Positions 1-9,294 are shown, counted from the first letter of the stretch. The stretch: 64,000 nt of DNA from Pseudoalteromonas umbrosa (GCF_030125375.1 NZ_JASJUU010000001.1:806001-870000); one strand, 5' to 3'. The notes: a model not told the origin generated them from the letters alone. Made by a program: numbers and translations.

Positions 1-387
1 GTACTCAACAATGATACTGTTGTTGTAGTTTACAATGGGGGTGATAATAACAATTTATATTACAGTATTGGTAAATACAAAAATGATCAATTAACTTGGG
101 TGAAAGACCAAGTTGGTGTCAAGTATGGCACTGGAAACCAACCAGCTATTACCGCAGTGGGTCGCGAAACCTTACTGCAAATCAATAATGGCGGTGGTAA
201 TAACAATCTCTATTACCTTGTTGGTAAGGTAATTTCTGACCGTCTGACTTGGGTTGGTAGCAAGGGTAATTATTACGATACCGGTAATAATCCTTGTGTC
301 GCAAGCATGTCCGATGGAACAACACTCGATATCCACAATGGCGGTGGGAACAACAACCTCTATTACAACTTAGCGATCCTAGCTTAA
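1..387 (+). CDS. C-terminal part of a beta-propeller-like repeat protein (5' end outside window)
   Basis: The frame is open from base 1 and ends at a TAA at 385-387, so the start lies upstream of the window. The visible 128 residues hold two and a half copies of a repeat of about 50 residues, each with an NGGGNNNLYY-type block followed by an LTWV strand and a GNxP turn. This spacing is typical of lectin-like beta-propellers in which each repeat is one blade. Related but more diverged blades occur in the next gene, so the two probably belong together. Function unknown; sugar or surface binding is inference from the fold. The near-identical blocks suggest recent internal duplication. Confidence 0.7.
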   Translation, partial: VLNNDTVVVVYNGGDNNNLYYSIGKYKNDQLTWVKDQVGVKYGTGNQPAITAVGRETLLQINNGGGNNNLYYLVGKVISDRLTWVGSKGNYYDTGNNPCVASMSDGTTLDIHNGGGNNNLYYNLAILA

Positions 388-536
388 CAGAGCGTTCACG
401 ACTAGAGCGCAGGGGCAGATATGACGATTTGCCCCTAATATCGACAAACAGCTCAATCTTTAAAAGGAACTGTAGCGTGATACGGGACCACCTAATCGTT
501 GACTGTTGATACTTTACCAAGACAAGAGAGAACAAA

Positions 537-2483
537 ATGACGACATCATACAACCCTTCAGTTTGGATGGAGGAAATGGCAGTGCAAATCCAATCTCAGC
601 CGATAAAAAATATTGCTATGGCAGGTGTTCACCATCCTGCGTCTTATTCATTTATTACAGGCAATACCGGTAAATATATCACTACAAAGCACAATATCTA
701 TCAGCAACTGATGATGGGGATCCGCTATTTTGACTCTAGACCTAGCGATTACAAAAATCAGCTGGTTGAATACCACGGCGGTAAGGACCCAAGTTATGGC
801 GCAAGCTATAATACTTTACTTCGTAGCTTTTCTGATTTTTTTAAAGGCTATAATACGCTTTCTGCCTATGGGGAGTCGCCAAACATACTACCTTTGACAA
901 ATAATACATTTGCTTTGCTTTACCACAGCACCAGACTTTTTAGCATTAATAACGAGAAAAAGTCGGCCACTGAGTTATATTATCGCATTGGTGAATATGA
1001 TCCACTGAACCGCCAATTAAAGTGGGAAAGTGAACAAGCATATAATTATGGCATGACACCAGCTGTGGTGACTACAAACTCTGGTCAAGTCGTAGAAGTG
1101 CATAAATCGGAAAATAAAGATCAGTTATGGTACACACTAGGCAAAATAATTGATGGCAAGCCAACTTTTGATTTACACAATCAAGCCAATTATACCAGCG
1201 GAGTTCAACCAACATTAGCAGTATTATGTGCTCAAGACCAAGAAACCATTTTGGAAGTGCACAAAACTGAACATGACAACAAGCATGATCAGCTATGGTT
1301 TAATCACTTTTCTATCGCACCAGATGGATCTGAGTTGGTAAAGTTGGAATCGAGTAAAGTATCACAATGTAATGGAACCAATCCGAAGTTATTAACATTG
1401 CCAGGTAAGCAAAAGAGTCTGTTGTTCTACAGCAATCAAAATAAAGATTTGGTTTATGTCGTTGCCAGTTTGGACGGTGGTAAAGTCACGTTTTCATCGG
1501 AACAGCTGATCCTAAAGCCTGCAGGTGAACCAATAGAGCGGGAAATCGCTGTTTGCTTATCTAACAATGATAACAATGTTGTTTTGAGTTACACCCAGTT
1601 TGATGGGCAGATCAGTACACGAGCCTATATTGATTTAGCAATTGCAACTGACTATCAATTATCAGTCGTAAAGAAAACCACATTTGATAAAAACTACCCG
1701 ACTTGGAATGCGCAATCGGCGGCGTTATTTAGTACCGGAGATAGTCAATTGTTATCGTTGGAAGCGGATACTGACCTCTTACACAATATTTGGTACCAAC
1801 CCCTCAGTATGGCCGCACAAGAATTCAAGTTACTCGATATTGATTCCACAGACAGTGCCAAAAAAGAAGAATTCGTTGTGATGAGTTTAACTCACAGCAA
1901 GTTAACAACGCCTCAATACTCTCAGTTGTGTGATTTGGTTAAACACTTTTTAGCGAATAAAGTTGTGAAAGACGATGGCAGTATTGATATTGAAACAGCC
2001 CCTTTGGCGAATTTGTTGTCAGACAACAAGCAAATGATTATCTACTTTAAAGACTTAGATGATATGGAAGCGGCTGAAAAAGCGATAAAATATGACGTTC
2101 TCTGGCCTTGTAAGAACAATTTCAGCAGCCCTTGGCATGGAAGAAAAAAACTGGATAAAGAATATTTTAATGAGATTTATAATACCATTAACTTAAGAAA
2201 TACCAGTAGCTACGCTAATCAGGTCTACGTATTGCAAACGCATTTAACTGATAATTCTGAGTATAACTCGGTATTAGACTGGAATGAACAATATACACCG
2301 ATCAGTGATAGTTATTTATTATCACAACAGCCAGCCCTCATTAAGCATAATGTCAATATTATAGAAAACAACAAACCAGCTCCATTTTTGGTTGATTACT
2401 GTTGCCAATTGAATGGCATTAAATACCTTAATCGTTTGGCCAAACCTAAATTTGTAAAACCTGTGTCGCAGCCCGTAGTATAA
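537..2483 (+). CDS. PI-PLC X-domain-like phosphodiesterase with an inserted beta-propeller-like region
   Basis: 648 residues. The N-terminus reads like a phosphatidylinositol-specific phospholipase C X domain: AGVHHPASY at residues 29-37 (His32), GIRYFDSR at 61-68 and EYHGG at 78-82 (His80), which match the catalytic His32, Asp67/Arg69 and His82 of the Bacillus cereus enzyme as remembered. The Asp that normally follows His32 is replaced by His33. Residues about 150-440 are blade-like repeats (VVEVHK, ILEVHK, LWY motifs) like those of the preceding gene. From about 460 the PLC-like fold resumes (SDNKQMIIYFKD, YVLQTHLT). No signal peptide is visible. Such enzymes cleave phosphoinositides or GPI anchors; the substrate here is unknown. 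ATG start, 149 bases after the previous stop. Confidence 0.75.
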   Translation: MTTSYNPSVWMEEMAVQIQSQPIKNIAMAGVHHPASYSFITGNTGKYITTKHNIYQQLMMGIRYFDSRPSDYKNQLVEYHGGKDPSYGASYNTLLRSFSDFFKGYNTLSAYGESPNILPLTNNTFALLYHSTRLFSINNEKKSATELYYRIGEYDPLNRQLKWESEQAYNYGMTPAVVTTNSGQVVEVHKSENKDQLWYTLGKIIDGKPTFDLHNQANYTSGVQPTLAVLCAQDQETILEVHKTEHDNKHDQLWFNHFSIAPDGSELVKLESSKVSQCNGTNPKLLTLPGKQKSLLFYSNQNKDLVYVVASLDGGKVTFSSEQLILKPAGEPIEREIAVCLSNNDNNVVLSYTQFDGQISTRAYIDLAIATDYQLSVVKKTTFDKNYPTWNAQSAALFSTGDSQLLSLEADTDLLHNIWYQPLSMAAQEFKLLDIDSTDSAKKEEFVVMSLTHSKLTTPQYSQLCDLVKHFLANKVVKDDGSIDIETAPLANLLSDNKQMIIYFKDLDDMEAAEKAIKYDVLWPCKNNFSSPWHGRKKLDKEYFNEIYNTINLRNTSSYANQVYVLQTHLTDNSEYNSVLDWNEQYTPISDSYLLSQQPALIKHNVNIIENNKPAPFLVDYCCQLNGIKYLNRLAKPKFVKPVSQPVV

Positions 2484-2519
2484 AGTAGACACCTAGCATC
2501 AAATTGACATATTTACTCT

Positions 2520-2555
2520 TGCCCTGTTTTTTTAATAAGATTTAAAAGCAGGGCA
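2520..2555 (+). terminator. Possible hairpin after the PI-PLC-like gene
   Basis: A 7-bp inverted repeat, TGCCCTG and CAGGGCA, is separated by a 22-base AT-rich loop, 37 bases after the stop codon. There is no T-run after the right arm, so it is a weak candidate terminator. Confidence 0.3.
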
Positions 2556-3004
2556 TCCACAGACTTAAGTTCTCAAAAAACAAGAAAGTTTGCGAGACTT
2601 TCATCTTATATCGTATATCAAGTGTTGTGCGAATTTATTGAGTCACAAGAGTGGTGACAATACTTGGGTTTTAACTTGGTGGTTTTAAAGTGCTTTTCTA
2701 GTTGTAAAGCGTAGGCTTTTCGTTGTAATTCCCTGTTCTTCACAACATACCTGTTGATTATTTAGTTTTAGCTAGCTGATAAACGATCAACGGAGATGTA
2801 CCATATTTATCTTCAACACAAGCCTACTCGACAAGATTTTTATGGGTTTCCAAGTTATTAACAAATATGCTATCTTCGTTCATGTTTGCCTAAACAGTTT
2901 AGTAATTTTGCAAATTAACTATTGTTTTGGCTTTAAGCTAACCCATGAAATTGTAATAACTAGCATCGTGTGGCAGTCATTATTATGTATGTTTTAGGGT
3001 ACCC
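2556..3004. other. Non-coding gap
   Basis: AT-rich stretch with no ORF that starts and ends convincingly. A short reverse-strand reading near 2750-2850 faintly recalls the end of a glyoxalase-type protein but is not supportable as a gene. Confidence 0.5.
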
Positions 3005-3361
3005 ATGAAAAAAGCATTCGTATTGTATTTTTTAGTTGTCGTTTTAGGCGTTATTACATCTATGTCAGCTTCGGAAAAGATTATAGAAAGAGTTTTCGAT
3101 TTATACTCCGGAACTGTTAAATTACAAATGGATTATACGTTAGTTTTGGAGAGTTACCTCATTAGTCTTGAGGCATATGAAGCTCAAGATTCAGAAGAGT
3201 TTTATAAAAACAGTTGTGCGAGTATTCAATTATACCTTGATTTTTTAGAGCTATATGATGGGAATATTGAAGGGCTCCAAAAAATTGAGTCTCAAGCTTT
3301 ATTAGCAAGAGCTAAAGAAACGATATCTAGACTTGAGACAGCGGAACTTTGCGGATTTTAA
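3005..3361 (+). CDS. Hypothetical small exported protein
   Basis: 118 residues. The first about 22 residues (MKK followed by a hydrophobic stretch ending at SMSAS) form a probable Sec signal peptide. The mature part is acidic and predicted helical, with two cysteines (in NSCAS and the C-terminal ELCGF) that could pair in the periplasm. No family recognised. An AGGG stretch about six bases upstream can serve as ribosome binding site. It opens the run of small same-strand genes. Confidence 0.6.
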   Translation: MKKAFVLYFLVVVLGVITSMSASEKIIERVFDLYSGTVKLQMDYTLVLESYLISLEAYEAQDSEEFYKNSCASIQLYLDFLELYDGNIEGLQKIESQALLARAKETISRLETAELCGF

Positions 3362-3665
3362 AAAATACTAAACAACCAAACAGACTCCAATAATTTTATA
3401 AATGTAATGTACTATGGAATATTTGTGAATAAAGGAAAATTGAACGTGCTAATGTAAAACCTCGGGAAATGTTAATGTATCGCCAGTTCCGATGTTGAAA
3501 TTAAATTCGAATAGTTAGCTGCTTTGTTATAACCATTAGGTTTTTAATCAAGGTGTAAAGCTGAAGAAAATTTGACGTGAGAAGGCGTACTAAAATTTTT
3601 CAATTGGGGGTTAATTGCATGGTAACGTTTTTGTTTTAGCCACTTTGAAAGTGACGTGACTTATA
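3362..3665. other. Intergenic gap, possibly a decayed cassette junction
   Basis: No gene seen. The left edge just after the stop and the CATTAGGT motif near 3535 recall the two ends of an attC site, but the inverted-repeat interior expected of a working site is not evident. Confidence 0.25.
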
Positions 3666-3974
3666 ATGTTTGAAATTGTTCGATATAAACATGGCTTCCT
3701 TCGAAAGTACCACTTTGGAAAGCCAAAAAAGATCAGGGTTTCAGAGCTGAATAAGATTGAATATAGCTACCACGCAGTTGTTGGCTTTATTGGAATATGG
3801 TCTTTTATAGACATCAATGGTAACAATATTTCTGCGAGTTCGAAGTCATTTGGTATTCAATCTACACTCAACCGCCTTGAAAAAGCGCTAGAAGGACTTT
3901 CTTTTGATGAGTTTGAGTGTCAATTTTACAGAGGTGATGTCGTTGATACATTGACTGTGTGGGAAAGTTCTTAA
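3666..3974 (+). CDS. Hypothetical protein
   Basis: 102 residues, mixed alpha/beta, no signal peptide. The basic N-terminus (MFEIVRYKHGFLRKY) is followed by strand-like segments (SFIDINGNNISASSK) and a helix (TLNRLEKALEGL), a pattern like a small PH-like or immunity-type fold, but no family is recognised. There is no clear Shine-Dalgarno. It sits 62 bases upstream of the Crp/Fnr-type regulator. Confidence 0.5.
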   Translation: MFEIVRYKHGFLRKYHFGKPKKIRVSELNKIEYSYHAVVGFIGIWSFIDINGNNISASSKSFGIQSTLNRLEKALEGLSFDEFECQFYRGDVVDTLTVWESS

Positions 3975-4036
3975 TAACTGTTTCCTCAAAGTTTTTTTCT
4001 TTTGGCTGAGTACTTTATAAAAAACACCTTAATGTT

Positions 4037-4630
4037 ATGAAATATATAAGAAAAATGATTGAGCATTACATTCCAGTTAATGATGAGGAATGGAGTCATG
4101 CTTGCGAATTTTTAGATGTAAAATATATTAAAAAAGGAACAATAGTCCACCATGCCGGTGAGGTATTTAGTGAAATGTGGTTTATTAAAAGTGGCTTAGC
4201 TAGGTCATATCTAATTGACATGAATGGTAAAGAGCATACATGGCAACTTTACTTTCGGGGCAAAAGCAAACATGGTTTAAACCACTTTATGGATGACAGT
4301 GTCAGTTTTTATGAAAAAGCTGGCTCTATGCTTAACTTTGAAGTTTTGGAAGACTCGGTTTTTTATGTAGCGTCTTTAAAGGAGCTCGATAAGTTCATAT
4401 CACGAGATAAAAAGTGGGACACGTTGGCGAGAATATGGCTACATAACACCTATTATTCTGCAACATACAAACGTGTTCTTTCTCTTATGTCAGAGACCGC
4501 AGCCCAAAGGTATGCACGTCTTCTGGATGAGTATCCTCTCATATTTAGTCAAGTTAAGTCCTATCATATCGCCTCTTATCTAGGTGTTGCCCCTCAGACT
4601 TTGAGTAAGTTGAAAAATGAATCTAGGTGA
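4037..4630 (+). CDS. Crp/Fnr-family transcriptional regulator
   Basis: 197 residues. Residues about 25-115 form a cyclic-nucleotide-binding-type beta-roll (IKKGTIVHHAGEVFSEMWFIKSG), followed by a long dimer helix and a C-terminal helix-turn-helix (IASYLGVAPQTLSKLKN, about 175-193). This is the short form common in Bacteroidetes and marine bacteria. The effector and targets cannot be read from the sequence. The neighbours are hypothetical genes, so no regulon is suggested. Confidence 0.85.
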   Translation: MKYIRKMIEHYIPVNDEEWSHACEFLDVKYIKKGTIVHHAGEVFSEMWFIKSGLARSYLIDMNGKEHTWQLYFRGKSKHGLNHFMDDSVSFYEKAGSMLNFEVLEDSVFYVASLKELDKFISRDKKWDTLARIWLHNTYYSATYKRVLSLMSETAAQRYARLLDEYPLIFSQVKSYHIASYLGVAPQTLSKLKNESR

Positions 4631-4657
4631 CTGAGTTTTGGTATTCAGTTACTTAAC

Positions 4658-5053
4658 ATGTTATTTTCGATGCAGATTAATAGTGAATACCTTTCAAAAA
4701 TTAAAAAACGAATAAAACATAACCCTCGGCTATATATTTCCAGCGGTGGGAATATAAGCAGCACTATTGAGGTTTTTTCAATGCTGAGTTTAGGAGCAGT
4801 TATGGTGGTGCTTACTAAAATCGGTAAAGAGCTTATTGTCGTTGGAGTTTTTTTCTTAGTTAGTTTAATACAAGGCGCATTGATACCGATTGTTAAAAAT
4901 TCAACAATTGCGCTTTCTGGGTATTTAACCGCTGTACAGTGCGCAATAGCTCTAGCTATTTTGGGTATTATTCGGTTGTTAGTTGAGTTACCTTTACTTT
5001 TAGAGGTGTTTGCAGTTTATGATTATGTTTGGTATTTATACTTATTTGGTTGA
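4658..5053 (+). CDS. Hypothetical membrane protein
   Basis: 131 residues. A basic N-terminal segment is followed by three or four hydrophobic stretches (VFSMLSLGAVMVVLT, LIVVGVFFLVSLI, YLTAVQCAIALAILGIIRLLV), so it is probably an inner-membrane protein. The alternative start at 4670 is equally possible; neither has a good ribosome binding site. It lies 27 bases after the regulator gene and could be cotranscribed. No family recognised. Confidence 0.5.
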   Translation: MLFSMQINSEYLSKIKKRIKHNPRLYISSGGNISSTIEVFSMLSLGAVMVVLTKIGKELIVVGVFFLVSLIQGALIPIVKNSTIALSGYLTAVQCAIALAILGIIRLLVELPLLLEVFAVYDYVWYLYLFG

Positions 5054-5419
5054 AAATATCAGTTGAAACCCATGCAGGTACAGGTAAGGCGATTCTATTT
5101 TCTGAAATAAGGTTTTCTGCTTCTAATACCTCAGAATATATAATCATGACTCTGGTGCGTTTTGGCTCAAATTTTTCGCTAATTATCTGCACTGTATTCT
5201 CTTTGATTTTACTACCAATAGTTTGAACGCTGTGGAGAAAAAATACAAAGATTTCCAATTCACTTTATTGAGTTGCTCTTGTTTTGGGTGCAATATAAAT
5301 CTGGTCTACAGCCCTCTGGTCATCATTAGTCGATCGACACCTTTGTATTTTTAGTAGACGATTGGCATTACTAATATAACTGGATACATCAAGCTTTATA
5401 ATATAAAAAAGGTTTTAAT
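5054..5419. other. Intergenic gap
   Basis: Overlapping short ORFs exist on both strands (5029-5226 + and 4968-5258 -), but neither has a ribosome binding site or a recognisable family. I leave the stretch unassigned. Confidence 0.4.
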
Positions 5420-6187
5420 TTGAATATTCATGATTTAAGTGAGACATACTATAGATGTTTAAAATGCGAAAAGATTGGCACACATAATTACTATAACCAG
5501 CAAGAAGAAGAGCTAAATAAAAACGATTGGGCTGAGTTTTCGCAATTTTTAACTTGTGATAAGTGCGGTAATGATGAGTGGGTAAGTGGTTGGATTGATG
5601 GTTTCGGCACATTCAATACAGATGATTGGGAACAGTTTATAGAGGTCGACTTTGAGCCAGAGCAAGAAAAGTCGATAAGCACATCACTATCGATTATTGA
5701 AAAAGGACAGGTAGGAGAATTAGCTTTTAATGACTGGTTACAGTCAAATAATGTGTCTTTTTTATATATTGAGCAATCAGAAGAAACTTTTAGTACATTG
5801 TTTAAAAATAGCCTTAAACGTCCTGATTTTCTGATTTTATTGGAATCAATCGGAATGATTGCAGTCGATGTAAAAAACTACAAGAAATATAATAACTCTT
5901 ACAGCCTGAATCTGCAAAGTGAACTGATAAAGTCTTTAACTTTCGAGAGGTTATTTAGAATGCCTCTTTGGTATGCATACAAAACTGATGTGAAAGATAA
6001 ATGGTTGTGGATCAGTGCATTAAAAGCTCTAGAAGTTGGCACTATCAAAATAAATAGAAAAACTAACGAACAATTTATCATGATTGATGAGTCCCATTTT
6101 GCTTCAATTAGCTCGAATGATGATTTAGGCAAGTTATATACTCAACGAATAACAAATGCAGAGGCGCTTCAAAACTATCAGGTATAG
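5420..6187 (+). CDS. Zinc-ribbon protein with a PD-(D/E)XK nuclease-like domain
   Basis: 255 residues from a TTG start preceded by an AAAGG stretch. Two cysteine pairs (CLKC at about 13-16 and CDKC at about 46-49) look like a zinc ribbon. From about residue 95 (KGQVGELAFNDWL) comes a restriction-like core: an early Glu, then RPDFLI, then AVDVKNYK, which fits the D-(E/D)xK pattern. DNA binding or cleavage is plausible, and similar domains occur in defence and repair proteins, but no specific family is claimed. The next gene starts 41 bases later. Confidence 0.55.
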   Translation: MNIHDLSETYYRCLKCEKIGTHNYYNQQEEELNKNDWAEFSQFLTCDKCGNDEWVSGWIDGFGTFNTDDWEQFIEVDFEPEQEKSISTSLSIIEKGQVGELAFNDWLQSNNVSFLYIEQSEETFSTLFKNSLKRPDFLILLESIGMIAVDVKNYKKYNNSYSLNLQSELIKSLTFERLFRMPLWYAYKTDVKDKWLWISALKALEVGTIKINRKTNEQFIMIDESHFASISSNDDLGKLYTQRITNAEALQNYQV

Positions 6188-6217
6188 TTGTTTTACCTAA
6201 TGCAGGGTCAATAACTC

Positions 6218-6224
6218 AAGGAGG
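6218..6224 (+). promoter_or_regulatory. Strong Shine-Dalgarno in front of an ATT codon
   Basis: AAGGAGG ends four bases before ATT at 6229-6231. No ATG, GTG or TTG in the downstream frame is at usable distance, so this site is the main reason to place the start at a rare initiation codon. Confidence 0.55.
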
Positions 6225-6228
6225 GGTT

Positions 6229-6858
6229 ATTGCCACATATCCAAAAAAAATAACAGATAATATTTTACCATTGTCTGAGAGCACTACATTACATGAAGCT
6301 TTGCAAGAATGGTATTTTACTGAAAATCTACAAGACCATGGAAAACCTATTGAAGATTGTGAATTGTGTAATCAAGAGCAACTTAGGTATCATTTCGAAA
6401 TAAAAAATAGAAATACCTTCAATTGCTTGTGGGTTGGCTCTAGTTGTATCCTTAAATTTCAGGTTCAAGTTTTTGATAAAGGGGTTCTTCTTAATATTGA
6501 TGGAGCTAAGAAGAAACTGAATGCGTTAACTCTAGATATGCGCTTGGACACTTGCATAAAGGCCTTGGTTGAGCTGGCGGCAACAGAAAGTAATAACATA
6601 CTAAAGAACGCATTGGAGTTTTATAAAAGAAATCAGTTTTTAACTCCGAAATATGCATTCGTTGTTTTGTGGCGTTTAAAAATAAATAACATCGACCATA
6701 GCCCATCTTTTTTTAAAGTAAGTTTAAAAAAAGATAAATATAAAAAAGATTTAGCTGATATGCCTTTGGACCGTGTCCATGTGATTTGGTCAGCTTTGTC
6801 ATCTAGTCAGAGAAATCTTGCTATAAGTTATGGACATAGTATCCCAAACGGTACTTAA
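6229..6858 (+). CDS. Hypothetical protein of a plasmid/phage-associated family, probable ATT start
   Basis: The frame holds a Cys-x2-Cys pair (CELCNQEQLRYHFEI) and a WVGSSCILKF block typical of a small family I have seen on plasmids and in accessory regions; function unknown. The first conventional start is TTG at 6271, with no ribosome binding site. Upstream in the same frame an ATT at 6229 follows a near-perfect AAGGAGG at 6218-6224 and adds MATYPKKITDNILP, which resembles the expected family N-terminus. I prefer 6229. The region between the CxxC and the C-terminus is helical and basic. Confidence 0.6.
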   Translation: MATYPKKITDNILPLSESTTLHEALQEWYFTENLQDHGKPIEDCELCNQEQLRYHFEIKNRNTFNCLWVGSSCILKFQVQVFDKGVLLNIDGAKKKLNALTLDMRLDTCIKALVELAATESNNILKNALEFYKRNQFLTPKYAFVVLWRLKINNIDHSPSFFKVSLKKDKYKKDLADMPLDRVHVIWSALSSSQRNLAISYGHSIPNGT

Positions 6859-6967
6859 TAAAACGATGATAGGGGGGCGTTTCAATATTTATTGAAGCTC
6901 AATTTCCATTAAGCTTGGTTAATTATGTAATTATCTATTCCTAAGGTATTCAATCAAAAGAAGCATC

Positions 6968-7498
6968 ATGCTAGAAAGAGTCATAACAAAGAGAGAAGCT
7001 GTTAGCTTTGTAACCTTGCTCGATACTGAGTTGGTCTGTTACAAGCATTACATATGCTGGGCAGATGAAATAATTTTGTCTGAAAATAAGCCTCCATTTT
7101 GGATATTGGACCTGGCGGTAACTCGAAGTAAAGAGGCTGCAATTGATTGTTTAAATACATACGCATATTCAGAACCATTTGAACGTTTTGATGCAGAGAA
7201 ATGCAATGACGAATTTGTTGCTGCTCAATGGCTTCGTTATGAAATGAATAAAATATCGTGGGCTGAATTTCTATTGGAATGCGGTGATTATACGGATGGT
7301 AATTACGCGCGAGAGGATTGTGAATATTTTTACTATATGCTCAATGACATCGAAAACTCAAAGTACCCAAAAAGATTAGAAAAAAAGCAAAGTTCTCAGG
7401 TATTAAAACGCTTTTCAGATATCATCCATGAAATAAATGATAAGTATCATGAATTTTTGCCTTATCTTGAAAAGTTTAAAAAAACATACGGGGTATAA
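6968..7498 (+). CDS. Hypothetical protein
   Basis: 176 residues, soluble, rich in aromatic and acidic residues (YKHYICWADEIIL, CEYFYYMLNDIENS), probably all-helical. No signal peptide, no metal motif and no family recognised. ATG start with an AAAAGAAG stretch just upstream. It follows the previous gene by 109 bases on the same strand, like most members of this region. Confidence 0.6.
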   Translation: MLERVITKREAVSFVTLLDTELVCYKHYICWADEIILSENKPPFWILDLAVTRSKEAAIDCLNTYAYSEPFERFDAEKCNDEFVAAQWLRYEMNKISWAEFLLECGDYTDGNYAREDCEYFYYMLNDIENSKYPKRLEKKQSSQVLKRFSDIIHEINDKYHEFLPYLEKFKKTYGV

Positions 7499-7765
7499 AA
7501 AGTATTGCTTTAGTAACTTACACTTCGATAAAGTTGAATAAGGAACACACTGTCATGTTTTCTAAAACTAAAGTCTGGAAATTTATAGATTTTAATTTTG
7601 TAATTTAATAACCGGGTAACAGATTGAACCTTCAAAGGTTATAATCTATGTCATTAATAATTTTTAATGCAATGTTAAAGTAAATTAATATAGAGCATAT
7701 AATCATATAAAGTAGTGTTTTTTAGTTGTAATGAACTTGTAAGTTGTTTGAAAGAGGGAGTTTTA

Positions 7766-8788
7766 ATGTATATTAAGGGTGGTATTATATGGGGCAGCTT
7801 TCTTACTTTTTCTTCATTTGCCTTTGCTGATATCAGTGCTGTTGATAGAGCTAATATATTAAATGAGCTTACGAATAGTATTAAGCAAGAGTATGTTGAA
7901 GTAAAAAAGATCGATGAAATTTCAAGCGCACTCGCAAACTTCAAATATAGTCGGGCATTTTCTGATAGCCACTCGCATGAGCTGTTTGCTTCTTCTCTGA
8001 CAGATGAGCTGCAAAGGTTTGACAAACACTTTACTGTGCAATGGCGAAACCCAGCAGCAAGTAAAAAACAGATACCAAAGCGAGAACCTTGGTTTGCTAA
8101 ACTAAACAGGAAAAACTCAGGTTTTAATCGAGTTGAAATACTGGATGGCAATGTAGGGTATGTGGATTTTTGGGGGTTTGACGCATTATCAAAGAGCTCT
8201 AAGAAAACAGTAGAAGGTATAATTGGGTTTGTTTCAAATGCAGATGCTCTGATTTTTGATCTTCGAAAAAATGGTGGCGGTAGTGCGGAAATGGTCCAGT
8301 TTATTAGTAGTTATTTTCTAAAGCCGAATACGCATTTAAACAGTATTTATTGGCGAGCAACAGACTCCACGCGTGAATTTTATACATTGGAAAAACTTAA
8401 TGGCTCAATCAATTTGGATGCACCTATATTCATACTTACCAGCAGTGATACATTTTCAGCGGCAGAAGAGTTTGCTTATAACTTAAAGCACCTCAATCGA
8501 GCCACTTTAGTAGGAGAAATAACAAAAGGTGGTGCAAACCCTTGGCAGTTTTATGAATTAGGAAATGGTTTTAGAGCAGGTATCCCCATTGCAAAGTCAA
8601 TTAACCCTAATACAAAAACTAATTGGGAGTCGGTTGGGGTTAAGCCTCATATTGAGGTTTCACGCGAGCACGCCTTAGATGTCGCCTATAAATTAGCACT
8701 TACAGAAGTTAAAAAGTCATCGAATAATGAGTATCAAATAAAGGAAATCAATGAAAAACTTGTTGAATTGTCCAGAAGAAAAAACTGA
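7766..8788 (+). CDS. S41-family serine peptidase (tail-specific/IRBP-like)
   Basis: 340 residues from the ATG at 7766, which has a GAGG ribosome binding site. This start gives a signal peptide ending near FAFADIS, so the protein is exported. Residues about 120-180 (GNVGYVDFWGF, ALIFDLRKNGGGS) and TSSDTFSAAEEFAYNL (about 225-240) are the core of S41 peptidases; Ser231 is the expected nucleophile. An N-terminal helical bundle (20-90) replaces the PDZ domain of classical Ctp proteases. The substrate is unknown; self-contained periplasmic proteolysis is inferred. Confidence 0.85.
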   Translation: MYIKGGIIWGSFLTFSSFAFADISAVDRANILNELTNSIKQEYVEVKKIDEISSALANFKYSRAFSDSHSHELFASSLTDELQRFDKHFTVQWRNPAASKKQIPKREPWFAKLNRKNSGFNRVEILDGNVGYVDFWGFDALSKSSKKTVEGIIGFVSNADALIFDLRKNGGGSAEMVQFISSYFLKPNTHLNSIYWRATDSTREFYTLEKLNGSINLDAPIFILTSSDTFSAAEEFAYNLKHLNRATLVGEITKGGANPWQFYELGNGFRAGIPIAKSINPNTKTNWESVGVKPHIEVSREHALDVAYKLALTEVKKSSNNEYQIKEINEKLVELSRRKN

Positions 8789-8860
8789 TAACGACATCAA
8801 CAAGCGGATCTTGATAACGCTGATAGTTTGCTCATTTTTCAAAATAGGGGGGAGAAAAAG

Positions 8861-9100
8861 TTGAAGTTAGATGAAAAGTATAAATTATGCATTGAAGACT
8901 TTGCTTGTTTTAGGTTTCGTCACCAAGTTGGTGGAAACATCATCGTTTTTCTTACCAACATGGGTGTGTGGAATCTCGCATCTCAAATGACCAGAGAAAG
9001 CTATTTTTCTAACTTTGCAGTTCAGTTAATAATGTCGTTATTATTTACATTGGTGTTTTCTATACGAAATAATCCAAAAATTAGTAAAAAGAAAAATTAG
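8861..9100 (+). CDS. Hypothetical small membrane protein
   Basis: 79 residues from TTG at 8861, chosen because GGGGGGAG at 8847-8854 lies at the right distance. Two hydrophobic stretches (GGNIIVFLTNMGVWNLA and FAVQLIMSLLFTLVFSI) suggest two membrane helices with a basic tail. No family recognised. It begins 72 bases after the S41 peptidase. Confidence 0.5.
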   Translation: MKLDEKYKLCIEDFACFRFRHQVGGNIIVFLTNMGVWNLASQMTRESYFSNFAVQLIMSLLFTLVFSIRNNPKISKKKN

Positions 9101-9294
9101 TATGTGATAGGACGTATATTAACTTGTAAATCGAATTGAGTTAGTCATCTAAATTTGAATATTATTTATGGGTTGCTAGCAATCTTATGAGTAAGGGTGG
9201 AAGTTTTTTCGTGTATGCCCCTATAGTTTTATCGAGGGAAATCGCGGATGCTATCCACTTCTTATTGAAACGTAATTTGTATAAGGTGGAACAC

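Noticed and set aside
2740..2860. Reverse-strand reading that ends like a glyoxalase-type protein
   Set aside because: Only about 25 codons, no start, stops on both sides; similarity too slight to call a pseudogene.
4968..5258. 96-codon ORF on the minus strand overlapping the small membrane protein gene
   Set aside because: No ribosome binding site or family; its opposite-strand frame is equally open, so coding status is undecided.
7555..7608. 17-codon ORF (MFSKTKVWKF) before the S41 peptidase gene
   Set aside because: Too short and without supporting features apart from an AAGGA-like stretch.
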